The notes under the pieces were generated by a model. The model was not told the DNA's origin, did no database searches, and saw only the letters and a list, made by a program, of their open reading frames with translations. From positions 62,001 through 126,000 of the forward strand of contig JACEVL010000979.1 of the NCBI GenBank assembly GCA_020284085.1: a stretch of DNA of 64,000 nt. Reading direction: 5' to 3'. This DNA comes from Aporrectodea caliginosa. Its lineage: Eukaryota > Annelida > Clitellata > Crassiclitellata > Lumbricidae. The position numbers were made by a program, and so were the translations under genes. This document shows positions 31,480 to 42,745 of the stretch, piece by piece (positions within the stretch are counted from its first letter, which is position 1; each line of letters begins with the position of its first letter).

Positions 31480-32475
31480 GTTGCCGTAGTAGTATGTAGT
31501 TGTAGTATAGGCCTACCGTTGTAGTGTGTAGTCGTACTATACCGTTGTATTAGATCCTATGTACTTGTAGTATGCCGTTGTAATATGTAGTTGTAGTATG
31601 CCGTTGTAACATGTAGTTGTAGTATGCCGTTGTAATATGTAGTTGTAGTATGCCGTTGTACTGTACGGTTGTAGTATGCCGTTGTAACATGTAGTTGCAG
31701 TACGCCGTTGTAACATGTAGTTGTAGTACGCCGTTGTAACATGTAGTTGTAGTATGCCGTTGTAATATGTAGTTGTAGTATGCCGTTGTACTGTACGGTT
31801 GTAGTATGCCGTTGTAACATGTAGTTGTAGTATGCCGTTGTAACATGTAGTTGTAGTATGCCGTTGTAACATGTAGTTGCAGTACGCCGTTGTAACATGT
31901 AGTTGTAGTACGCCGTTGTAACATGTAGTTGTAGTATGCCGTTGTAATATGTAGTTGTAGTATGCCGTTGTACTGTACGGTTGTAGTATGCCGTTGTAAC
32001 ATGTAGTTGTAGTATGCCGTTGTAACATGTAGTTGTAGTATGCCGTTGTAATGTGTAGTTGTAGTATGCCGTTGTACTGTACGGTTGTAGTATGCCGTTG
32101 TAGTGTGTAGTCGTAGTATGCCGTTGTACTGTACGGTTGTAGTATGCCGTTGTAGTGTGTAGTCGTAGTATGCCGTTGCAGTGTGTAGTCGTAGTATGCC
32201 GTTGTACTGTACGGTTGTAGTATGCCGTTGTAGTGTGTAGTCGTAGTATGCCGTTGTACTGTACGGTTGTAGTATGCCGTTGTAGTGTGTAGTCGTAGTA
32301 TGCCGTTGCAGTGTGTAGTCGTAGTATGCCGTTGTACTGTACGGTTGTAGTATGCCGTTGTAGTGTGTAGTCGTAGTATGCCGTTGTACTGTACGGTTGT
32401 AGTATGCCGTTGTAGTGTGTAGTCGTAGTATGCCGTTGTAGTGTGTAGTCGTAGTATGCCGTTGTAGCATGTAGT
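31480..32475. repeat. 26-bp satellite array, about 38 copies
   Basis: The unit is close to TGTAGTTGTAGTATGCCGTT + GTAACA (26 bp). Variants differ in a 6-8 bp segment: TAACATG, TAATATG, TACTGTACGG or TAGTGTGTAGTC. In 31600-32040 the variants run in longer mixed cycles, while in 32040-32460 TACTGTACGG and TAGTGTGTAGTC alternate, a higher-order pattern. Because 26 is not a multiple of 3 and the minus strand has no stop in any phase, all three minus frames are open for about 300 codons. Stray units lie at 33225-33285. Confidence 0.92.
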
Positions 32476-32545
32476 TTATTCATTCATTTATTCTGAGAAT
32501 TTATATGGCGCCTCTTCAAGAGACCTGCTCAAAGGCGCTCTCTGC
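32475..32545 (-). mobile_element. L2-type LINE 3' tail abutting the satellite
   Basis: TTCATTCATTTATTC, TTTATATGGCGCCTC, CTGCTCAAAGGCGCTC: the reverse of the shared hairpin 3' end, with (TGAA)n directly at the edge of the 26-bp array. Confidence 0.65.
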
Positions 32546-33474
32546 GCTAGCCTATCATAACGTTCAGTGTCATAACGAACGAAAATATTGCATCAGTTAG
32601 CAAAACAATGCACAGTGAGCTGAAAGAGTCGCCAGTGGCGGTTTCACGCACACACGTGGAACCAACCAACGGATTCCCGTCGATAGCTGGCAGATGGGAT
32701 GGATGTTCAGAGTCTCTTAAGTCAAATGACGCAATGATAGAGTAGAGCAGCCACAGATGATATTGTTCGCACACACGATGACGCTGCCGACGAGCAGGAT
32801 CTCACTGCTAGAAGATGACGTTCGTCCAGCTATTCATCGAGGCATAAGGAGAACGCAGAGAAGTCATTTGTTCTGAGTCGGTCGGTAGATTGAAGCGACT
32901 GAAGGTCGAGGTCACTCCAATGACCCGCGTCGGTCGTCCTCCACCGAGACGAAAACACTCGGCTACAGGCGGCGTACACGCTCAGGTTCGACCGTATGTC
33001 AGAAGGATGAGCCAGTCACATGGGCCAAGGCGACTTGCGAAACAAAATATCCTCAAACGGACAAACTCCTTGGAAAAACCGACGAATAAGTCCGGTACGC
33101 AAATCTAGCACCAGAAAACTTCAACATGTCTGAATTTACAGAGAAAATTCTGCATTTAGACGAAATAATCCGTCGAAATGACGTAGAAGTCGATCAGCGA
33201 CCGACATGGCCGATGACATGCGCAGAACTTGTAGTAATATCGTTGCAGTATGTGGTTGTAGTATGCCGTTGTCATATACTTGAGACCAATTTACGTCTTT
33301 CCGTATGACGAGTTCCGTAGCTTGACAGCAAATTGCCGATAATATGCAGGTGACGGACCTGGATTCAAATCGTGAACTCGTTACTATTTGATCTCACAGT
33401 GCACTGTTAGTGCAGCCTTCAGCACTGGACAGAACAAGGAAGTTCATTGAACAGCAATATATTTATATTTAGTT
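32546..33474. other. 3' flank of the receptor gene; no recognised gene
   Basis: Short open frames near 32890-33110 have a basic composition but match nothing I know. A few diverged 26-bp satellite units occur at 33225-33285. Confidence 0.4.
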
Positions 33475-35067
33475 CTACATTGCCCTGCGATAGATATTCC
33501 GATTGTACTTTCCGAAGATGATTTTGCGAAACGCCATTCGGAAGTCCGGATTGAAGATGGTGTAGATGATGGGATTAAGAAGGCTGTTGCAGTAGCCGAG
33601 CCAGACGATGACGCTCAGCAGGTAGACCGGATAGGAACAGTTATCTCCGCAGAACGGACTGATCGTAGCCACAATGAAGAACGGAAGCCAGCAGGCAACG
33701 AACGATCCAGTCACGATGACCAGTGTTCGAGCGGCCTTACGTTCCCGTTTCTGCTCTAACTTCTCCTTGGACAGCTTCAGTTCCGTCTTTCTATTCTCAG
33801 TGTCTCTGATCTTCCGACGCGTCGGAGAGTCCTTCTCGGCACGGGTGTATCGCAGTACGCTGGTTGGCGGACTTGAGGATTGCGTGTAGATTGCCATTGC
33901 CTGGCAAGCTTTGTCCGGAGGCGATTTGAACGAGGGAACTTGCGGGGACGTTGCCGAAGAAGAGAAGGGGCGATTGGATTCATCGTCATCTGGACCGATT
34001 GAGGTCGACAGCGAATCGGAAGAGATCGCTCCGTTCGACTCCTGGACGACGCGGGAGCTGAAGCGACAGGCGCCCGACGACGAGAAAGTCGTCACCATCT
34101 TCAGGAGGTTTGTATCGTCTACGGACCGGTAGGACGCCATGACCTTCGACCCAGGAGACATGGAACGCTCGACGAGTGAGACGCTGTCTGCCTCCTGAAC
34201 CTTTCTGTCTGGCCGCTTGAACTGCTGCTTCCGGATGCGTGACTTGGCCGCCTGGAAGACCTTGAGATAGATGATCATCATGGTGATCAGAGGTACATAG
34301 AAAGCTCCGACAGTCGAGAAGATCGTATATCCGAGGTCCTGGCTGATGATGCACTGTCCGGTGAGGTTGAGGTCGCCCTGCGGTGACTTCCATCCTAGTA
34401 GAGGCGGAATCGAGATGACAGCCGACACTCCCCAGCTCAGTCCGATCATGAGAAGGATACGTCTCGACGACCGGTTGTGAAGGTATTCGACGCGAGTGAC
34501 GACCCAGTAGCGGTCGAGGGAGATGGCGACCAGGTGAAGGATGGACGATGTGCAGCACAGGACGTCGAAGCTCGTCCACATGTCACAGACTTCCGGTCCG
34601 AGGAACCAGACGGAACTGACTTCCTTGACGGCACCGAGAGGCATCACAAGAACGGCGACCAGAAGATCAGCCACAGCCAGAGACGCAATCAGGTAATTGG
34701 CGACATTGCGAAGATTGCGTTCGAGAACAATGGCGGCTATGACGAAGACGTTGCCGACGACCGTCGCCAGTATGATGACGCCGAGTACAGTGGACGTCAC
34801 GAAGAGATGGACCATTCCGAACGGCTGGACACTGCTGACCATTGTCTGAACTGCCTGACCCGTCGAATCGTTGACCGACATAGAAGATAGGTTCTGTTCG
34901 GTCAGCCGATCTGCTGCTTCAAGCGCTTCATCGCTGACGTCTTCTAGCATCTTCGCCGCTGACAGCGCTGTCGACATGCTACAAAGCAATTGAAAACTTA
35001 AAGCCATCTTCTGCCGGGATTTAGTGACACGTTTCGACTCAGCGGACGCGGGTTCGACGCCCGACAT
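33475..35067 (-). CDS. 5-HT1-like serotonin receptor (class A GPCR), intronless ORF
   Basis: 530 residues, seven membrane helices. TM1 carries GN (Asn106) and TM2 LAVAD (Asp134). TM3 has the amine-binding Asp168 in FDVLCCTSSILHLVAISLDR and DRY at 185-187. A probable disulfide joins Cys161 to Cys239 in ECL2. TM5 has Ser251, Thr252 and Ala255 before FYVPL, as in 5-HT1 receptors. A long loop 3 (about 273-447) is rich in Ser and Lys/Arg. TM6 has CWLPFF (459-464) and TM7 has WLGY and NPIIY (498-502). The tail is short (about 20 residues). DMWTSFDVLCC and the EYLHNRSSRRI loop resemble invertebrate 5-HT1 receptors, which act at the plasma membrane and usually couple to Gi/o. ATG 35067 is the first Met after an in-frame TAA three codons upstream; Met21 or Met31 are alternatives. 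There is no signal peptide. Another aminergic type (octopamine, 5-HT7) is less likely. Confidence 0.92.
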   Translation of the reverse strand: MSGVEPASAESKRVTKSRQKMALSFQLLCSMSTALSAAKMLEDVSDEALEAADRLTEQNLSSMSVNDSTGQAVQTMVSSVQPFGMVHLFVTSTVLGVIILATVVGNVFVIAAIVLERNLRNVANYLIASLAVADLLVAVLVMPLGAVKEVSSVWFLGPEVCDMWTSFDVLCCTSSILHLVAISLDRYWVVTRVEYLHNRSSRRILLMIGLSWGVSAVISIPPLLGWKSPQGDLNLTGQCIISQDLGYTIFSTVGAFYVPLITMMIIYLKVFQAAKSRIRKQQFKRPDRKVQEADSVSLVERSMSPGSKVMASYRSVDDTNLLKMVTTFSSSGACRFSSRVVQESNGAISSDSLSTSIGPDDDESNRPFSSSATSPQVPSFKSPPDKACQAMAIYTQSSSPPTSVLRYTRAEKDSPTRRKIRDTENRKTELKLSKEKLEQKRERKAARTLVIVTGSFVACWLPFFIVATISPFCGDNCSYPVYLLSVIVWLGYCNSLLNPIIYTIFNPDFRMAFRKIIFGKYNRNIYRRAM

Positions 35068-36384
35068 ACGTAGAGCTTACTATACTGCGTGCAATTTTAT
35101 TCTTGTCAGCCTTTTTCATTCAGCGTTGGCGACTTTTCAAACTGTGATGAACAGGTGTTTCTGAATCGTATTTTTCCAAAATGGTTAAGGTAAGTCAAAT
35201 CAATCTAATTTAGGCCTCTAGTACTTTTGGATGAGGTCATGAGGAGAATCACTTTCATGGTGTAGTCCATAAGAACTGGTACTGCAGGCGTAAAGGTACA
35301 GGTGTCAGAAGTAAGCATAGACGTAACATAGTGCAGCACACAATAAGCCGTTGCCTAGTAACCCTCATTGTCTGCGACTGCGAGCATCAAAGTCTGTCTG
35401 GCTATGTCCTCGTGCCAATGACTGAGATTAAAACGGGTGATAGAGCATCTTAGAGTCGCTGATTCGCGTGCGTGGATCAGCCTTTCGATGTCTACTGAGG
35501 AATCCGAGAATGTTCAAGAAAAACTATTGCTTACATAAGTCTTAGTAGGCTTACACGCTGAGCACGTGAACTAACAATTGACATTGCACAAGAACCATAG
35601 AAGAAGATAAGTAGCTCGCTATGCGAACGGTGCTATACAAATTGTCATAATTACATTACATGACAAAATGAAAACTTGTGGATCTTACACATAGCACTAC
35701 TAGTCTACGTGGTAAAGGTAGAGTTGCCAAGTTAACAATACCTAGCAGTATATCTCGAGAGAGTCCAGAGGCCGAATAATGTGCTATGTAGATGCTGATT
35801 GCATAGCATATCGCTGCATAACTGGTGAGAAATAGCAGAAGAAAGAGTAGGATTTGATCGAATCCATTGCACGCAGTTGAGCTACGTAAATACGATTCAT
35901 CAGCAGTTTTTATGTAGCCCAACAAGTACGTATCGATGGATGTGTTATTGATCCTGTGCAGGGGAGGACAGGTGAGTTCAGTCGGGCTTCGTCGAAACAG
36001 ATGAGAAGAGTTCGTTCAGTTTAGAGCCCGAAGATAATCACTTCCACTGATTAGAAAAGATGATTTATTGCTAGTTAAAGATGATTACAAAGATGATTAA
36101 TTGATAGTCTTAGTCGCTAGTAGTCGTCGTCGTCGTCGTCGTCGTTGTATACGCTCTGATGCTTACTGGTTGTTTTACATGGGCTGATGAATAAAGCTGT
36201 TGTTGGGATATGCTCAGATGCTGGTTGAACTGCCCGGGCTGGTGGTGTTTTTAGTACCAATAGTCGTAACGTTGTAACGGTTGTCATTGAATTGTTTTCT
36301 TTGGTAACGTAAACGATAAACTTAATCATAAACGTCGATCTCACTGCCAGACCCAGTTTCATCACACTTAGCCACACAGTTATA
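35068..36384. other. Upstream flank of the receptor; no recognised feature
   Basis: No TATA box or conserved promoter element is evident near the receptor ATG. A short GTC run lies at 36119-36144. Open frames here match no family. Confidence 0.4.
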
Positions 36385-36387
36385 ATC

Positions 36388-36525
36388 AGCCAAGTTCAAC
36401 TGGAATATATAACTATATTAACAAACTTAATTAAACGTGCACTCAAAGGTGTTTTAATTAGCCAAGTTGAACTGGAATTTATTACCATATTAATAAACGT
36501 AATTAAAAATAAACGGAAAGGTGGA
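36388..36525. repeat. Two diverged ~74-bp tandem units
   Basis: AGCCAAGTTCAACTGGAAT…CAAAGGTG (36388) is repeated as AGCCAAGTTGAACTGGAATT…GAAAGGTG (36462), with many substitutions. Confidence 0.7.
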
Positions 36526-36599
36526 ATAAACCGCTAATCAAAAGGATAAGCTGCTGTTAGTCGACGAAATGCCTCACAATATGCTATTATGACCCTCTT

Positions 36600-36840
36600 A
36601 TTGTGCACACATCTGGTGTACCTGTTAATTCGTCCTACGAGAGTTTTTCGACGATTAAATTATCGAAATTGCGGCTCATCGGAGTTGCTAGTGCCATCAT
36701 TTGGAACTCTATATCTCCTCGTGGTCGCGACTCTGGAGCTGAGACTGTCTAAACTTCCAGCCTATCTAGAGGCCTAGCTAATGATGTTTTACTTTCCCGG
36801 TTTCAATATGCACTTCTGAAATGAAAAGGAGCATCATCAA
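36600..36840 (+). mobile_element. Possible CR1-like C-terminal fragment
   Basis: The plus frame STIKLSKLRLIGVASAIIWN then SISPRGR resembles the F.VAAP..WNSLP motif of CR1/L2 tails. Similarity is weak. From 36841 to 37265 nothing recognised is seen. Confidence 0.3.
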
Positions 36841-37269
36841 ATTTTACTAATATTGTATTGCACGGCATGCTGTACTTTAAAAACTTATATGATATCTAAT
36901 AGGAAGTTTGACTCATATATATATATATAAATTTTGCAGAAATAAGTTTAAACGTAATTTTAGCGTAATCTGATAATTGTATAAATCTAATAGATAAATC
37001 AAACGCCAGCACTTTATAAACTTATTGCTAATTTCTGCAAGGTCTTTCAAACATTTTCTATTGTATGAAAGTTTTGCAACCACAGAAACTTCTAGATCAA
37101 GTGCTAGATAAAGCTTCTTGCGGTCATATTGCTTCTGTCACGGCCATACTCAGAATCACGTTCTTCTTCAGAGTTTTCCTAAGTTTCTTTCCTCTGATGG
37201 TTTGTCATAGCCTACAGTGTAAGTCCAATTCATGACTCTTAGCTTACTGCAACAACACTGCTGGCCGAA

Positions 37270-39540
37270 ATTTGTAATTTAATCTTCCCACCTTCTGATA
37301 AACAGTGCGCTCTAGACCTCGTGTCTACAGCTCTTCCAAACGACTGCTTTGATGTTTCAGGCTCAATTATCATATCCATCGTCAACATATTCACTGTCAA
37401 CTTCGCACATGGCATAGTTTGCACCTATTCTCAAAATGTCTCAAAATTACGGCCCGATGTCTGTATTCCCAATTTCATCACCAAAACCCTGGAAAAGATT
37501 CTTGTGAAACGTCGGAGTAGTCACCTCTCAGCATATCTATAACTACAGAGTACAGACCCTTCAAATCTGCCTACTGTAAATATTAATTCCACTGAAACGG
37601 GTTCCTAAAAGGTAACTGCTCTCATTTATTGGATTTTTGGACGCTTTTATACCGGTGATTATGATATACTTCTTGACTGCCTCGAACACTGGTCTGGCCT
37701 TTCTGTTCCTGCTTTCAGCTGGTTTGGATCTTACCTCCGCATTCGTATCAATCAATTCACTCCGACAGCAATTGTCTTGAATTGCGGTATTCCGTAAGGT
37801 TCTTCTTGGGTCCGTTCAGACTTGTATACGAGACATCAAACTTCGAGACCAAGACCGAGACCGAGACAGTGGGGTCCGAGACCGAGACCGAGACCAAGAC
37901 CGAGACAATGGGGTCCGAGAACGAGACCGAGACGAAACACAAGGTCCGAGACAGTTCAAGACAGTTCAAAACGAGTGAAATGCACATTGGACCCAAATCC
38001 CGAAATAATTTTCTCTCAACTTTTGAAGTCTAATACCATACCAGGGACAAGTCACTGAAATCAGCCGATCACTTGAATTGTATAAACTATAAAGAAATCA
38101 AATATTTCAGCCATTCTGAAAACTTCTAAATGATTCTGAAATTTAAACCAACAAAGTTCCTTATATTAGCGACATAAGTCATATCACTCACATAGAGAAA
38201 CTAGATGTTGTTCCAAGCGTTTCGCTTATGTTGGCTTTACACCAGTGGCCATTTGTTTTGTTTTTAATTGATTTCAAATTGCGTGAATGCAAATTTCACT
38301 ATTTCAGGTTCTTTATGACCGTCATAAAGCATTTTAAGTTATTTGCACTGATAGAAATTAGAAAATTGAAATAAAGCAATAAAGTACAAAGTACTACAAA
38401 CTTAAGACTGCTCTTTTCAATATCTGTTAATACCAGAAACACAGCTTTTCTAAAGTTTCGGTCTGTTTGGTTATCCGTTCGGCACAGGACAATTTTATAG
38501 CGCGATACTGTCAGAAGTTCATAACTAAATACAGTTTTGCGCGAGAAATATGGAGACCGCTCATACAAGAGAACAAGACTTTCGCTTCGAGACAGTTTCC
38601 AAAAAGTCAAGAAATGACCTCGAGACCGAGACCGAGATACTGGTGTCCGAGACCGAGACCGAGACATCAATAGACCTATCTCGAGACGTCTCGAAACCGA
38701 GACAGTGTCTCGAGACAATCCAGGTCTGGGTCCGTTGTTGCTTAAATTTGATTCTAAAAGCTTTATGAAAAGCCACTTGAATGCCGACGACATCCAACTA
38801 TTTCTTTCAGTAACAACTCCTCGTCTAATTCAGATCTCCATTTACTTGTTTCTGGTGATGACTTGGATGACCAGATGCAAGTTTCTTCTGATTCTTTATA
38901 CATGTAAGACTGAATTTTTTTCCTAGGGCACAATTCCGCAACTCCACAAATTTGATTGGCTGCCGTCTATTCAGTAAGATGGATTTGACTGTTGGTCATT
39001 CCAAATGTGCATAAAGTTTGAGCTTAACTAGACCCCACCAATGCCCACCATGCTATTCTCTTACCATGTTAAAACCATTATTCAATTCGTAGAATCAGAT
39101 CATACATGCGCCTCAAACTGTTTTAGTCTCACTCACGACAGTTCTGGTTTCTTGCCGCTTTCGCTACTGCAACTCACTTCTAATTGGTGTTGCTAAAAGA
39201 GATTTACACAAATGGTCAAAAATTCATATGCAAGAGCCATACCAAAACTTCCAAGTATCAACATCTAACACCAATATTACACTCTTTACACTGGCTGCCT
39301 GCTGAGCGAAATATTCGTTTTGAAATCTGCCTTATGGTTCACAAGGCATTGCTATCAAATGAGCCAACATATCCGCTTCCTGCTCACACCTCATGCCAGC
39401 ATATATTGCATTCGTTCAACGGTTACCCGGACTCTTGATGCGTCTCGCTACAAAACAACATTGAAAACTCGGGCGGTCTCTGTGGTAGGTCAAAGCTATG
39501 GAAATCGCAAGCATCTAATTCTGCTCGAAGTAAAATAAAT
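37270..39540 (+). mobile_element. Decayed L2/CR1-like LINE, split by a hAT element
   Basis: Before the insertion the reading passes through LVSTALPNDCFDVSGSIIIS, LRPDVCIPNFITKTLEKIL, the position of the RT fingers (RPFKSAYCKY), and VRFFLGPF (the GSVLGP motif). After it come KSHLNADDIQLFLSV, in which the catalytic YADD has become NADD, then LHSLHWLPAERNIRFEICLM and TLKTRAVSVVGQSYGN. Several stops and frameshifts are present, and the catalytic tyrosine is lost, so it is a dead copy. The hAT element C occupies 37817-38728. Confidence 0.78.
37817..38728. mobile_element. hAT-type element C (TSD GGTCCGTT), inserted in a LINE
   Basis: Perfect 8-bp duplications GGTCCGTT at 37809-37816 and 38729-38736 flank 912 bp. 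The left end CAGACTTGTATACGAGAC and the right end read inward, CAGACCTGGATTGTCTCGAG, share a CAGACYTGKAT start. Inside both ends are (GAGACC)n arrays (37843-37975 and 38608-38715), again in direct orientation. Removing the element rejoins the LINE reading LGP…LLLKFDSKSF. No transposase remains. Confidence 0.85.
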
Positions 39541-41150
39541 ACAGAATAATTGGCGTCGTGCGTATGATGCGTGGTGAGCTAAATAGACATTGTTTTGTAT
39601 GTAGACGGTAGACCAATTTTTCCGGGAGATCGGGTCGTCTTTTCTTCTTCTTCTCCCTCTTCTTCATTCTCTTTGTCTTTCTCCCGAAAAACGAGAATGC
39701 TCGAATTTGGGGAGGGGGCAAATGCCCCTTCCCTCCCACCTCCCGCGCCTATGAATCAAGGATAGATATGACTACGAAATCGCTTTAGTACAAACCACTA
39801 TACTATTCATAATTATAGCGAGCATGCTAGAAGTATATAATCTTCATTAAAAATATATATATATAGTTCACTGAGATTATTAAATTCTTCCTTAGTGCTA
39901 ACTATTGCCTGAAATATGCATAATTTGTTACACGTACGTAATGCAAGCAAAAAACGCAATTCCTATTTTTTACAAAATCTCCTTTTTGGGTGTAAGCACA
40001 GTAACTATCTGCGATAGAGACAAACTATTGTTTCGCCAACATAATGTAAAGAAAGAGATTAAGTTAATGATATGTATTACGGCCGCAGCTCCAATGCATA
40101 AATCCTAATTCACCTTTTTACCAAGTTTAATGGAAAAGAAACGAAAATGAATGCGAATAGATGCTAAAAGGCCGAAGCTGTTGTCTGCTGGTCTTACCTG
40201 TCTCCGTCGAAGTCCTTGTATGAAGCCGTGTATACCCTTTGAGATCGGTTACAGAGCCGCGTTTTACAGTCTCTGAGAGATCCTTACAAGTTATGTATAA
40301 ATATCCAGCGACACATTGTGGTCTTCATCATCGTCATTGCCTCGTTTTTATTGCAAATTCAACAGTGAGTTAATATATACATGTCGCAATTTGCGCTTAA
40401 TGTAACTAGGTAGCCTACAAGTGGTAGACTGAAAATCTGAGTCAGACGCACTAGCATGTGAACACGAAAAGCGCATGCACCACACCTAATTCAATCCAGC
40501 CTTACCTAATCCGACCAATTTTCAGTCTGTATTGTATTGTATTATAAATTTATAAAAACAGTACAATATAGACTGAAAAATTGGTCTGATACCTGTCATG
40601 CTAATTCAATTAAGCAAACATATTAAGTATACAGGTATATTCCACATACAGGTCCCCATCTTTGTCATTTAAATAAGACTTTAAAACTTGAACCAGAAAC
40701 CGATTCGTTGACATATAAAAGAAAAGACTATGTAGACATGCGCTAACAGACTGCTGAAAAACAGTTATAGCAGTATAGCATGCTTAGATTCGTAAAAGTT
40801 TGCGTCATGGCTAAGGTCTCACTAGTCAACAAAATCGTGTTTCAACTCATAGACAAAAACTTAGAGTCATCGAAAGTCGTAGAACCTGGCAGAACGAAAC
40901 GGATTAGAAACGAAAGACGAAGTACGATCTGAAGGAAGAAAGGACGGAAGAAGAGGAGAGAACAACGAAACCTGTGGGTCTGCATGATGTAATCGATAGA
41001 GGAGGAGGAGGAGGAGGATGTTGTAAGGCGTTCAATCTGACAGCATCGTCTCAGCACCACCATCAGCATCAGCAACCGCCGACCGACCATCCGACAGGCG
41101 ACGATGCGGCCATGATAAGAGGAATAATGACCAAGACGACGACGACGGCA
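39541..41150. other. Intergenic; an inverted repeat at 40495-40597
   Basis: GACCAATTTTCAGTCTGTAT…TTGTATTG at 40497 is mirrored by CAGTACAATATAGACTGAAA and AATTGGTCTGAT ending at 40597. The arms are about 30 bp with few mismatches around an AT-rich centre. A short GGA run lies at 41000-41020. No gene is recognised. Confidence 0.5.
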
Positions 41151-41167
41151 ACGATGTGCAGTATGCA

Positions 41168-41170
41168 ACG

Positions 41171-41201
<31 letters not shown>

Positions 41202-41726
41202 TGTATACACACACATGCATATGCACTGTGTGTCTATATATATATATTGGCGGAATATATAAGTCAATGCATAGTGTTCGGTACACGTGCATATATACAT
41301 GTAGGCGTCCGTTCGTCTTTAATGACGTGCCAATGACATCGTCTGACTTGATGGGTAACTTGATCCTAACGCTGACCACCCTAACAATGACCATCCTTTA
41401 CTCACCGGATTATATATATATTAGCATGCATATATTATATATACGTATACACCTATGTATTTACATAGCCTGACGATGGGTCAATTCTCAGGTCAACATC
41501 GGCATTTTATGCTTCAACACATGTATAGGCCTCTCCCTCCCTCTCTGTCTCTGAATCTCTCTCCCTCTCTCTGTGTGTATGTGTGTGTGTGTGTGTGAGT
41601 GCGTGTGTGTGTTTGTGTGTGTGCATGTCTGTGTATGTGTCTGTGTATGGGTGTGTCTGCTTGTGCGTGTGTGTGTATGTTTGTGTATGTGTGTGTATGT
41701 GTGTGTTGTGTGTTTGTGTGTGTATG

Positions 41727-41762
<36 letters not shown>

Positions 41763-41765
41763 GAT
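41168..41765. repeat. Microsatellite cluster: (TA)n at 41168-41202 and (TG)n-rich tract at 41575-41765
   Basis: A pure TA run and a ~190-bp TG tract with scattered interruptions. All long frames across them are artefacts of the repeats. Confidence 0.9.
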
Positions 41766-42361
41766 GTATGTATCTCTGCCCATTTGGATGAATCTATGCG
41801 TATACCTGCCTCTCCTGCCCTACAAGTGTTTTTAATGACACTCCGTGCAACGATCGGTGGAGCAGCGAAGGAGGAAACGGAGAGCCTGGCTCGGCAGGAA
41901 AGGGAAAAGAAAGCGGAAGCCGGATAATAATCGGTTCCTGTGGATGACCGGCTGTGGTTGTTATCATCTGCTGGAAAGGCAAAAACCGGAAGCTCTTAAT
42001 CTCACACAGATTGCAACAACAACAGCCTTTCTCGTTATTCCATTTTTACAATTATTCTCCGCTGGAAGCCTTTTCCCTGGCAAGTATAATGCACAGGGAA
42101 TTGTTGTTTCGCCTGGAAGCCATTTAAAAATCAGGTTACAGTATAATTATGCGATCGAATATAACGAACAACCGGACAAAAGTTATTTAGTCATAATAAT
42201 AATAATAACCTATTAATTGTTGATTTGTTTATGTCATGAGTTGCAAAGTGCTCAGTTATCTTTATGATAATAGAATGATGTGCTATAGTTGTAAGTAGGC
42301 CTACAGAAGGCTTTGCATGCGTGCATGCAGGCATACAGTAGGCCTACATACGTACATACAG

Positions 42362-42582
42362 CATCCATCCATCCATCCATCCATCCATCCATCCATCCAT
42401 CCATCCATCCATCCATCCATCCATCCATCCATCCATCCATCCATCCATCCATCCATCCATCCATCCATCCATCCATCCATCCATCCATCCATCCATCCAT
42501 CCATCCATCCATCCATCCATCCATCCATCCATCCATCCATCCATCCATCCATCCATCCATCCATCCATCCATCCATCCATCT
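42362..42582. repeat. Very long (ATCC)n microsatellite, about 55 units
   Basis: Uninterrupted CATC/ATCC repeats over 220 bp, followed by ATAC/ATGT-type degenerate repeats up to about 42745. Uninterrupted length suggests high mutability. Confidence 0.95.
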
Positions 42583-42745
42583 ATACATACACAATATTAT
42601 ATTCATGTGTTGTATATATAGATGCATATATTCATGCGTATATAGATACAAACATACACACATACATACAAACATACATACATACATACATACGCACGTA
42701 CATATATATAGATACATATATAGATGCATACATTGATATAATATA

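Noticed and set aside
31480..32475. CRISPR-like array
   Set aside because: The 26-bp units follow each other without unique spacers, and the sequence is eukaryotic.
31537..32483. Three overlapping minus frames of 160-308 codons
   Set aside because: All phases of a 26-bp satellite that lacks stops on that strand; low-complexity Tyr/Thr/His/Asn text only.
33674..34890. Plus- and minus-strand frames overlapping the receptor, up to 197 codons
   Set aside because: Other-frame shadows of a GC-richer coding region.
40842..41473. Open frames of 105-152 codons on both strands around the TA and TG repeats
   Set aside because: Compositional artefacts with Tyr-Ile and Cys-Val runs from dinucleotide repeats.
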